DNA from: Pannonibacter tanglangensis
GTDB lineage: Bacteria; Pseudomonadota; Alphaproteobacteria; Rhizobiales; Stappiaceae
Direction: 5' to 3' (one strand)
Length of the DNA: 64,000 nucleotides
Assembly: GCF_009915685.1 (NCBI RefSeq)
Contig: NZ_JAABLP010000003.1
Positions 17,601 through 23,945 of this stretch are shown in pieces. The notes under the pieces are model-generated. The model saw only the letters and a program-made list of their open reading frames with translations, did no database searches and was not told where the DNA came from. Within the stretch, counting starts at the first letter, position 1. Each line of letters begins with the position of its first letter. The position numbers were made by a program, and so were the translations under genes.

Positions 17601-19093
17601 ACCTGCTCGACGATGCGGCGGACGTCCTTCAGCTCCTGGCGCAGCGGTTCCACATCGAGGCGCGAGTGGGCCCGCAGCAGGCTTTCCACGCGGTCCGAGA
17701 TATCGCCGATGCGGCTTTCCAGCACGATCAGGTGCTCGGAGCGCGGCAGGGCCTGCAGGCCGTCCTCGATCTCGACAAGACGGACGGCCAGGTTCTTGAC
17801 CGCGCGCGGATCGACGGACGACCGCGACAGCTCGTCGAGGCGCTGAACGATGTGGGCGTAGCCGGATTCCAGCGTCTTCAGCGTGCCGTCGACATTGGAA
17901 TGGCTGACCAGGTTGCGCAGGTCTGCGATCTCGGCGCGCAGCTCGCGCGCCTGACGGTCGTCACCACGGTCGGCCCTGAGCCGCTCGACCATGTCCGCCA
18001 GCCGCCGCATCTCCTGCCGGTCCCGGTCATCCCGGCTCCGGTCGGGCCAGGCCTGCAGCGTGTCGCGCAGGGCGCCGATCTCGCGGCGGACGACGTCCAG
18101 CGTTTCTTCCTGCGGCTTGCGCAGCGCGTCGATGCGGCGGGACAGGTCCTTGTAGAGCTGGCGGGAGGCGAGGTCAGGCTGGCGCGGCCGGCGGGGGCGC
18201 GGACGGGGATCGGCATAGCCGTCGTCCAGCGCCTCGAGATCCGCGTCGGCCAGCCGGTCGAGCGCGTCGCGGCGGGAGCGCACGTCATCGGCAGCGCGCC
18301 GGTAATCGTCCTCGCCACCGGCCCGGCGACGCGACGGGCGCGTCGCACGAGAGCGATCACGATCGCGATCATCCTCCTCAGCGACACGGCTGCGCAGGGG
18401 GCGGGCATAGTCGTCCACATGGCGCTCGGCGGCCGAGCGGGCCGGTGCGGCGCGCTCCGTCCGGCGCCGCGACGGAGCGTAGTCGGCGGCCTCGTCCTCC
18501 CGGGCATAGGGATCGGCCGCACGGCGGCCCGCCGGCCGGCGCGGCTCGTCCTCATAGCGGTCACGGTCGCGCGGGTCCGGATGACGCTCCGAAATTGCGC
18601 CGACGCGCTGGTCAAGGCGCTCCAGCGCCTCCATGACGGCGCCAACCCGGGTCCCGCGCGCCGGCGCGGGCCGACGCAGGTCCTCGTCCCGGTCGTAGCC
18701 CTGGTCGTAAGTCTGGTCGTCGTCGCGGTCATCCGCGCGGCTCTCTCCCCGGCCGCGGGTGCGCTCGGGGATCCGGTCGCGCTTGCGCGCCCGCTGACGG
18801 TCGCCCATCAGGCGGTCGAGTTCGTCGGCAACGGCGTCCAGTTCGTGGCCGGCATCGTCGCGGGCATAGTCGCGGCCGTAGCCGGGTGCAGCAGTCGCCG
18901 TGCGGGTCAGCCGTTCGACGCGGTCGCGCGGATGCTCCCGGTGGGGCGCGCGTGCCGAGGGCTGATAGTCGTCATCCTCGTAGCCCTCGTCGCAGCCGTA
19001 AGGATCGTAATCCTCGCCGTAACGACGGCCTCGCCCGCCACGCGACATCTCATCGCCGCCGCTTCCTGCTCTGCGGATATTCCAAGACGACAT
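14696..19093 (-). CDS. podJL: PodJ-like polar localization factor (coiled coil, TM, Sel1 repeats, peptidoglycan-binding)
   Basis: A 1465-residue protein matching the long PodJ-like factors of Hyphomicrobiales, which mark a cell pole. Order of parts: about 370 highly charged, Arg/Asp-rich and probably disordered residues; about 400 residues of coiled coil with repeating 'SRI/LDEL' heptads; a Pro/Arg-rich linker; a single membrane helix near residue 1000 (RAILLAAAAVVLAIGTLQVF); a Pro/Ala-rich periplasmic stretch; at least four Sel1-type repeats from about 1190 (AAKWYEKAAQKGLAPAQYRL and following); and a C-terminal peptidoglycan-binding domain (LKTLGFDPGSVDGQMGPKT). I chose ATG 19093 (MSSWNIRR) because related proteins begin MSWNI; a longer frame starts at 19189. 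The arrangement fits a cytoplasmic scaffold tethered through the membrane to the wall. Confidence 0.82.
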   Translation of the reverse strand: MSSWNIRRAGSGGDEMSRGGRGRRYGEDYDPYGCDEGYEDDDYQPSARAPHREHPRDRVERLTRTATAAPGYGRDYARDDAGHELDAVADELDRLMGDRQRARKRDRIPERTRGRGESRADDRDDDQTYDQGYDRDEDLRRPAPARGTRVGAVMEALERLDQRVGAISERHPDPRDRDRYEDEPRRPAGRRAADPYAREDEAADYAPSRRRTERAAPARSAAERHVDDYARPLRSRVAEEDDRDRDRSRATRPSRRRAGGEDDYRRAADDVRSRRDALDRLADADLEALDDGYADPRPRPRRPRQPDLASRQLYKDLSRRIDALRKPQEETLDVVRREIGALRDTLQAWPDRSRDDRDRQEMRRLADMVERLRADRGDDRQARELRAEIADLRNLVSHSNVDGTLKTLESGYAHIVQRLDELSRSSVDPRAVKNLAVRLVEIEDGLQALPRSEHLIVLESRIGDISDRVESLLRAHSRLDVEPLRQELKDVRRIVEQVNLNGVIGAIDDRMRFVADRLDELEMLAREQRGLDSRISAMEERLPDADSLDRLNGRLEEIFGMLSRSRCNPEEDEARFGKVDSRLDEIMDRLSAMEHTKGPQPAFDAAFAGLESRLKGIHSKIESLEERAARPIAVELGEGAGLEAELLSQLERQVTDLSRRLAEPRDHVTNADIDALRREIADMRVAVQMPAPAVVALERKISDLAEAVSRNGESIDDSRLDAISDKIGALADQLEVAESRLSGVDGIEQALLRIEDGLRATRAEVVDVAEQAARRAVRDQAPDTREYDDAIGSLRDDLKRLLDAAQGTEARTRNTFEGVQSILTGITDRLDSLERSGPARAAASRPAADPMPDEPRGRAPLPGLPLSAADPRADNRAETRADPRGDARGERPRDRTRDRKADFIAAARRAAQAASAEVQQARAEEGKVAKDAGADASWLRRALGRGKPARDEALELGAEQEVKPARKAKPAAEEVSAVTQDDRPAPEEAGSSLLSGGRKRAILLAAAAVVLAIGTLQVFRLASGGDDTTAQLDAVEGETPAVAETADGAATTQPVLELDEKDVVETAPANGAAPSGQDVATTAPVIPEAAGEGPDVPLTPGSLAGNAPMSLIPPQPADSVPPAVAFAPPAISGKFGDTPFVNGAQPAVPGSATTLASAPSSLQPNPVTPVAPGATLDNLPPEAVGPMALRSAAAAGDPTAEFQIGVNYTEGKGVEPDLAEAAKWYEKAAQKGLAPAQYRLASLYEKGRGVPKDLARAREWYVKAAEAGNAKAMHNLAVLYAEGAEGAPNFTEAARWFKSAAEHGVPDSLFNLGILHARGLGVPKDLPESYKWFAIAAKQGDGEAAKKRDDIANMMDANQLAAGRLAVETFKLIEPDPKANTVVLNPAWDHAAAVPATNASVLQGADMVQQAQGLLKTLGFDPGSVDGQMGPKTRQAIENFQRSANLPVTGEVTPELVKALLGRSI

Positions 19094-19470
19094 GGGCTGG
19101 ACCTGGACTTGCGGTCGTTCTGACCTTTGACAATGAACTTGCGAGCTGCGCGGTCCCGGGACGCAAAAAACAAAATGGCACCGAAGCAATGGCTGAATCT
19201 TTGTCGCGGTAGGGTAAACAGCACGTTAATTCCGGTCGCAGCTTGCGATTTTGTCTTAACCGGACGTTTGCCAAGACCCCGAATCGGGGCTATCCGGCAA
19301 AAAAGCGCGCGATGGCGCTGGACCATTCCCTTAGCGTAAGGTATGGCGTTTCCTTCAGGACATGGCGACCCGGCATCCCTCCCGATGCATCCGGCCGCTT
19401 CGGCAGCCCGGCCTCCGGCCGTCCTTGCCCCAGATGCAAGACCCGCCGGGCGTTCACGCAGGAACAGAAC
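19094..19470. other. Divergent intergenic region podJ-like / merR
   Basis: A 377-base gene-free stretch, AT-richer than its surroundings. It holds two GANTC sites (19195-19199 and 19281-19285), the recognition sequence of the cell-cycle methylase CcrM. The second sits in the centre of a 13-base palindrome (CCCCGA, A, TCGGGG at 19277-19289). No confident -35/-10 pair stands out in either direction. Confidence 0.5.
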
Positions 19471-19932
19471 ATGAGCGAAGCACTCTCCCTCCGCAACAAT
19501 GCGGAAATCGTCGATGTGGTGGCAGCCGCCGACGACAGCACGAAGAAGACGCAGTTCACCATCGGCGACCTGGCCAAGGAATTCGGTGTCACCCTGCGCA
19601 CCCTGCGCTTCTACGAGGACCGGGGCCTGCTGAACCCCAAGCGCGATGGGCTGAACCGCGTCTACACCCGCCGCGACCGGGCCCGCCTCAAGCTGGTGGT
19701 CATGGGCAAGCGCGTCGGTTTTTCGCTGAGCGAGATCCGCGACATGCTCGACCTCTATGACCTGCGTGACGGGCAGGTCACGCAACTTCGGGTCGCCCTC
19801 TCGCGCTTCAACGAGCAGATTGCCGTGCTCGTGAACCAGCGCAAGGACATCGATCAGGCCATCGAGGAACTGTCGCGCACGGTCGAAATCGTCTCCGGCA
19901 TGCTGAAGCACAAGGAAGCGGAAGGCGAATGA
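19471..19932 (+). CDS. MerR family transcriptional regulator
   Basis: A 153-residue regulator. After about 28 variable residues comes a MerR winged-helix domain (FTIGDLAKEFGVTLRTLRFYEDRGLLNPKR, then RVYTRRDRARL), and then a long dimerisation helix (VALSRFNEQIAVLVNQRKDIDQAIEELSRTVEIVSGMLKHKE). There is no cysteine, so it does not sense metal or thiols as MerR or SoxR do. ATG 19471 is used because CAGGAA precedes it and the longer frame upstream is low-complexity. It lies directly before an acyl-CoA degradation operon whose promoter contains a 20-base palindrome, so it is the likely local regulator, comparable to LiuR-type control of acyl-CoA catabolism. An intrinsic terminator separates it from that operon. 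Confidence 0.85.
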   Translation: MSEALSLRNNAEIVDVVAAADDSTKKTQFTIGDLAKEFGVTLRTLRFYEDRGLLNPKRDGLNRVYTRRDRARLKLVVMGKRVGFSLSEIRDMLDLYDLRDGQVTQLRVALSRFNEQIAVLVNQRKDIDQAIEELSRTVEIVSGMLKHKEAEGE

Positions 19933-19982
19933 GCCTGACGTTCGCGTAAGGCCGCTTCCGGCCAAAATCGCCAGAATCGCCG

Positions 19983-20011
19983 AAAAACCGGGGCTGACGC
20001 TCCGGTTTTTT
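19983..20011 (+). terminator. Intrinsic terminator after the MerR gene
   Basis: AAAAACCGG (19983-19991) pairs with CCGGTTTTT (20002-20010) and is followed by one more T, giving a strong bidirectional-looking terminator 51 bases after the stop codon. Confidence 0.9.
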
Positions 20012-20077
20012 GCGTTCGGACCCCCGACTTTGGTTCATTTTGTAAAGATTCAGGCGTACCTTCCCTAAGGACACGAC

Positions 20078-20107
20078 TTGTCCGCCCCCGAATGGCGCGT
20101 ATATAAC
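20078..20107 (+). promoter_or_regulatory. Candidate sigma70 promoter of the acyl-CoA operon
   Basis: TTGTCC (20078-20083) and TATAAC (20102-20107) with an 18-base spacer, placing the start of transcription near 20114, about 60 bases before the acyl-CoA dehydrogenase start. Confidence 0.55.
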
Positions 20108-20117
20108 AGGCGGCAGT

Positions 20118-20137
20118 TGACGTTTACGGAAACGTCA
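20118..20137 (+). promoter_or_regulatory. Palindromic operator, probably for the MerR regulator
   Basis: A perfect inverted repeat, TGACGTTT (20118-20125) and AAACGTCA (20130-20137) around ACGG. It starts only a few bases after the predicted transcription start, a position suited to repression. The regulator assignment is inferred from adjacency to the MerR gene. Confidence 0.65.
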
Positions 20138-20173
20138 TGTCGTGCGTATGCGGTTTCGTTCTGGGAGGAAGAC

Positions 20174-21964
20174 ATGCCGACCTACCGTGCCCCCGTTGAG
20201 GACACGCTTTTTCTACTCAAGGATGTGTTCGGCTACGAACGCTACAGCAACCTGCCGGGCTTTGCCGACGCGACGCCGGATCTGGTCGAGGCGATCCTGC
20301 GCGAAGGCGCGAAGTTCTGCGAAGAGGTCATCCAGCCGCTGAACCAGAGCGGTGACCACGAGGGCTGTGTCCGCCACAAGGACGGCAGCGTCACCACGCC
20401 GAAGGGCTTCAAGGCTGCCTACGAGGCTTACTGCGAGGGCGGCTGGGGCGGCCTGTCGGTCGATCCGGAGTTTGGCGGCCAGGGCCTGCCGCACACGCTG
20501 GCCATGGTGATGGCCGAGTACCTCTCCTCCGCCAACATGGCCTTTGCCATGTATCCGGGCCTGACGGCCGGGGCGGTCGCCGCGCTGACGCTGCATGGCA
20601 CGGCGGCGCAGAAGGACACCTATCTGCCGAAGATGGTCGCCGGCACCTGGACCGGGACGATGAACCTGACCGAGCCGCACTGCGGCACGGACCTGGGGCT
20701 GATCCGCACCAAGGCCGTGCCCCAGGCCGATGGCAGCTACCGGATTTCCGGCACCAAGATCTTCATCTCCGCCGGTGAACACGACATGTCGGAGAACATC
20801 ATCCATCTGGTGCTGGCCCGGATCGAGGGCGCGCCCGAGGGCGTGAAGGGCATCTCGCTCTTCGTGGTGCCGAAGTTCCTCGTCAATGCCGACGGGTCGA
20901 TCGGAGCGCGCAACGGCGCCACCTGCGGCTCGATCGAGCACAAGATGGGCATCCACGGCAACGCCACCTGCGTCATGAACTATGACGGGGCGACGGGCTG
21001 GCTGGTCGGCGAGGAAAACAAGGGCCTGCGTGCCATGTTCACCATGATGAACGAGGCCCGCCTCGGCGTCGCGGTGCAGGGTCTCGCCCAGTCCGAAGTT
21101 GCCTACCAGAACGCCGTCACCTACGCCCGTGACCGCATCCAGGGCCGCGCCCTGACCGGGCCGAAGGCCGTCGACAAGGCCGCCGATCCGATCATCGTGC
21201 ATCCGGACGTGCGCCGCGTGCTGATGTCGATCCGCTCGTTCAACGAGGCGGCCCGCGCGCTGGTGCTGTGGACTGCGCTGCAGGGCGACGTGTCGCATCG
21301 CTCGGACAACGAGGCGGACCGGACCCGCGCCGACGACCTGATGGGCCTGATGACGCCGGTTCTCAAGGGCGTCCTGACCGACACCGGCTTTGCCAACGCG
21401 GTCAACGCGCAGCAGATGTACGGCGGCCATGGCTACATCGCCGAATGGGGCATGGAGCAGTTCGTGCGCGATGCCCGCATCGCCATGATCTATGAAGGCG
21501 CCAACGGCATCCAGGCGCTTGATCTGGTCGGCCGCAAGCTGCCGGCCAACGGTGGCCGCGCCGTGATGACCTTCTTCGCCGAGGTGGGCGATTTCCTGAA
21601 GGCCAACAAGGACAACGAGGCCCTCGCCCCCTTCACCAGGCCGCTGAAGAAGGCACATGACGACCTGCAGGCCGCGACCATGTGGTTCATGCAGAACGCC
21701 ATAGCCAAGCCGGACAATGCCGGCGCCGGCTCGACCGACTACATGCACCTGTTCGGTCTGGTGGCGCTCGCCTACATGTGGGCCCAGATCGCCAAGGCCG
21801 CCCAGGAGAAGATCGCCGCCGGCGAGGACAAGGAGCGCTATGAGGCCAAGCTGGTCTTCGGCCGCTTCTTCATGGAACGGACCCTGCCGGAAACGGCGGC
21901 GCATCTGGCCCGGATCTCGACGGGAGCCGACACGATGATGGGCCTTGCCGCCGAGGCCTTCTGA
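20174..21964 (+). CDS. Acyl-CoA dehydrogenase (DmdC-like, long form)
   Basis: A 596-residue FAD-dependent acyl-CoA dehydrogenase catalysing the alpha,beta-desaturation of an acyl-CoA. It starts with the short N-terminal domain typical of the long subfamily (PTYRAPVEDTLFLLKDVFGYERY). The FAD/substrate region reads MNLTEPHCGTDLG and ISGTKIFISAGEHDM. The catalytic Glu is expected in IYEGANGIQALDLVG near residue 438, and an extra C-terminal domain follows. The 596-residue length and layout match the family containing 3-methylmercaptopropionyl-CoA dehydrogenase (DmdC), but general fatty acyl-CoA use is equally possible. ATG 20174 has GGGAGGA upstream; the in-frame ATG at 20078 overlaps the promoter and is rejected. 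First gene of a four-gene operon. Confidence 0.9.
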   Translation: MPTYRAPVEDTLFLLKDVFGYERYSNLPGFADATPDLVEAILREGAKFCEEVIQPLNQSGDHEGCVRHKDGSVTTPKGFKAAYEAYCEGGWGGLSVDPEFGGQGLPHTLAMVMAEYLSSANMAFAMYPGLTAGAVAALTLHGTAAQKDTYLPKMVAGTWTGTMNLTEPHCGTDLGLIRTKAVPQADGSYRISGTKIFISAGEHDMSENIIHLVLARIEGAPEGVKGISLFVVPKFLVNADGSIGARNGATCGSIEHKMGIHGNATCVMNYDGATGWLVGEENKGLRAMFTMMNEARLGVAVQGLAQSEVAYQNAVTYARDRIQGRALTGPKAVDKAADPIIVHPDVRRVLMSIRSFNEAARALVLWTALQGDVSHRSDNEADRTRADDLMGLMTPVLKGVLTDTGFANAVNAQQMYGGHGYIAEWGMEQFVRDARIAMIYEGANGIQALDLVGRKLPANGGRAVMTFFAEVGDFLKANKDNEALAPFTRPLKKAHDDLQAATMWFMQNAIAKPDNAGAGSTDYMHLFGLVALAYMWAQIAKAAQEKIAAGEDKERYEAKLVFGRFFMERTLPETAAHLARISTGADTMMGLAAEAF

Positions 21965-22052
21965 GCCTGGCGCCGGCCCCGCAGGCCCGCTCGGGCGGCC
22001 CGGTCTCCGGCCGGGCCGCCGCCCCGCTCTCACGCCATGACGGGAGGAACGC

Positions 22053-22691
22053 ATGGCCGAGTTCGTGCTGCACTGCTTTGCCCAGTCGGGCTATTCCTAC
22101 AAGGTCGCCCTGATGCTCCAGCTTGCCGGAGCGGACTGGGAGCCCCGCTTCGTCGACTTCTTCAACGGGGCAACCCGCTCGCCGGAGTTCCGCGAGACGG
22201 TCAACGAGATGGGTGAAGTGCCCGTGCTGGAGCACGGACACTTGCGCCTGACCCAGTCCGGCGTGATCCTCGACCACCTGACGGACGAGCTTGGCCTGTT
22301 CGGGGCTCACAGCGAGGACGAGGCGCGGGAGATCCTGCGCTGGGTGCTGTTCGACAACCACAAGCTCAGCAGCTACACGGCGACACTGCGCTACCTGCAG
22401 CACTTCGCAAGAACCGGGGAGACCCCGGTGACTGCCTTCTTCGAGGCCCGGGCGAAGTCGGCCCTGGCCATCCTCGACAAGCACCTGGCCGGCCGCCAGT
22501 TCGTGGTCGCCAACCGGCTGACGACGGCCGACCTGTCGCTCTGCGGCTACCTGTTCTGGCCCGAGGAAACGGGCATCGACCTTGCCGCCTATCCCGATCT
22601 CACTGCCTGGCTGGATCGCATCCGGTCCCAGCCCGGCTGGTCCCACCCCTACGACCTGATGCCGGGCCATCCGCTGCCCGGTACGGCCTGA
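22053..22691 (+). CDS. Glutathione S-transferase family protein
   Basis: A 212-residue cytoplasmic GST. The N-terminal thioredoxin-like half reads VLHCFAQSGYSYKVALMLQLAG, with GEVPVLEHGHLRLTQSGVILDHL giving the glutathione-binding cis-Pro and Q-S pair. The C-terminal helical domain carries RQFVVANRLTTADLSLCGYLF, with the N-capping Asp typical of GSTs. GGGAGGA precedes ATG 22053. Being sandwiched between acyl-CoA dehydrogenase and thiolase genes suggests a role in handling a reactive acyl or unsaturated intermediate, but no substrate can be named. Confidence 0.88.
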   Translation: MAEFVLHCFAQSGYSYKVALMLQLAGADWEPRFVDFFNGATRSPEFRETVNEMGEVPVLEHGHLRLTQSGVILDHLTDELGLFGAHSEDEAREILRWVLFDNHKLSSYTATLRYLQHFARTGETPVTAFFEARAKSALAILDKHLAGRQFVVANRLTTADLSLCGYLFWPEETGIDLAAYPDLTAWLDRIRSQPGWSHPYDLMPGHPLPGTA

Positions 22692-22715
22692 CCCAGACAC
22701 GTTCAGGAGGATCCA

Positions 22716-23924
22716 ATGCCTGAGGCTTATGTATTCGATCATGTCCGCACCCCGCGCGGGCGCGGCAAGAAGGACGGTGCGCTGCACGAGGTGACCGCCG
22801 TGCGGCTCGCCGCCGTCGCCCTCGAGGCCATCCGCGACCGCAACGGGCTCGACACCCGGCTCGTCGACGATGTGGTACTCGGCTGCGTCGATCCGGTGGG
22901 CGAGGCCGGCGGCGACATCGCCCGCGCAGCCGTGTTTGCCGCCGGATATGACCATTCGGTCCCCGGCATGCAGATCAACCGCTTCTGTGCGTCCGGCCTT
23001 GATGCGGTCAACATGGCCGCCGGCCAGGTGATGGCCGGCCAGCATCAGCTCGTCCTCGCCGGCGGCGTCGAAAGCATGAGCCGCATCGGCATCGGTGCCT
23101 CCGGCGGCGCCTGGCCGGTCGATCCGCAGGTGGCCCTGCCCTCCTACTTCATGCCGCAGGGCGTGTCGGCCGACCTGATCGCCTCCAAGTACGGTTTCAC
23201 CCGCGATGACTGCGACGCCTATGCGGTCGAGAGCCAGAAGCGCGCAGCCCACTCCTGGGACAAGGGCTATTTCGCCAAGTCCGTCGTGCCGGTGAAGGAT
23301 GTCAACGGCATCACCATCCTTGCCCGGGACGAACACATGCGTCCGGGCACCGACATGCAGTCGCTCGCCGCCCTCGGCGCGTCCTTCGAGATGATGGGGG
23401 CGATGGGCGGCTTCGATGCGGTCGCCATCCAGGCGCATCCCGAGCTCGAGCGCATCACCCACGTGCACCACGCCGGCAACTCGTCGGGCATCGTGGACGG
23501 GGCAGCGGCGGTGCTGATCGGCTCGCGCAAGGCCGGCAAGTCGGCTGGCCTCAAGCCCCGCGCACGCATCAAGGCCTTTGCCAACATCGGCTCCGAACCG
23601 GCGCTGATGCTGACCGGCCCGGTCGACGTGACGGAGAAGCTGCTGCGCAATGCCGGCATGAGCCTGAAGGACATCGACCTGTTCGAGATCAACGAGGCCT
23701 TCGCCTCCGTGGTGCTGCGCTACCGCCAGGCCTTCGACCTCGATCCGGCGACCGTCAACGTCAACGGCGGGGCGATTGCCCTCGGCCATCCGCTTGGCGC
23801 CACCGGCGCCATGATCCTCGGCACGGTGCTTGACGAACTGGAGCGCCGCGACCTCAACACCGCCCTCGTCACCCTCTGCATCGGCGCCGGCATGGGCACG
23901 GCGACGATCATCGAGCGCGTCTGA
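22716..23924 (+). CDS. Acetyl-CoA C-acyltransferase (3-ketoacyl-CoA thiolase)
   Basis: A 402-residue thiolase that cleaves 3-ketoacyl-CoA with CoA. The acyl-accepting cysteine is C91 in NRFCASGLD, the catalytic His lies in NGGAIALGHPLGATGA, and the second active-site Cys is in CIGAGMGTATI near the C terminus. AGGAGG lies upstream of ATG 22716. It is followed after 21 bases by the FadB-like gene, so the pair forms a FadAB-like beta-oxidation complex within the MerR-controlled operon. The length is that of the usual degradative thiolase. Confidence 0.93.
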   Translation: MPEAYVFDHVRTPRGRGKKDGALHEVTAVRLAAVALEAIRDRNGLDTRLVDDVVLGCVDPVGEAGGDIARAAVFAAGYDHSVPGMQINRFCASGLDAVNMAAGQVMAGQHQLVLAGGVESMSRIGIGASGGAWPVDPQVALPSYFMPQGVSADLIASKYGFTRDDCDAYAVESQKRAAHSWDKGYFAKSVVPVKDVNGITILARDEHMRPGTDMQSLAALGASFEMMGAMGGFDAVAIQAHPELERITHVHHAGNSSGIVDGAAAVLIGSRKAGKSAGLKPRARIKAFANIGSEPALMLTGPVDVTEKLLRNAGMSLKDIDLFEINEAFASVVLRYRQAFDLDPATVNVNGGAIALGHPLGATGAMILGTVLDELERRDLNTALVTLCIGAGMGTATIIERV

Positions 23925-23945
23925 CGGCAGTCCTCGGGGAGAACC

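Noticed and set aside
14924..19123. Uninterrupted open frame of about 1400 codons on the + strand across the podJ-like gene
   Set aside because: It mirrors the real gene. High GC codon usage leaves the opposite strand free of stops; the translation is Gly/Arg/Val-rich without domains, while the minus strand shows coiled coil, Sel1 and peptidoglycan-binding features.
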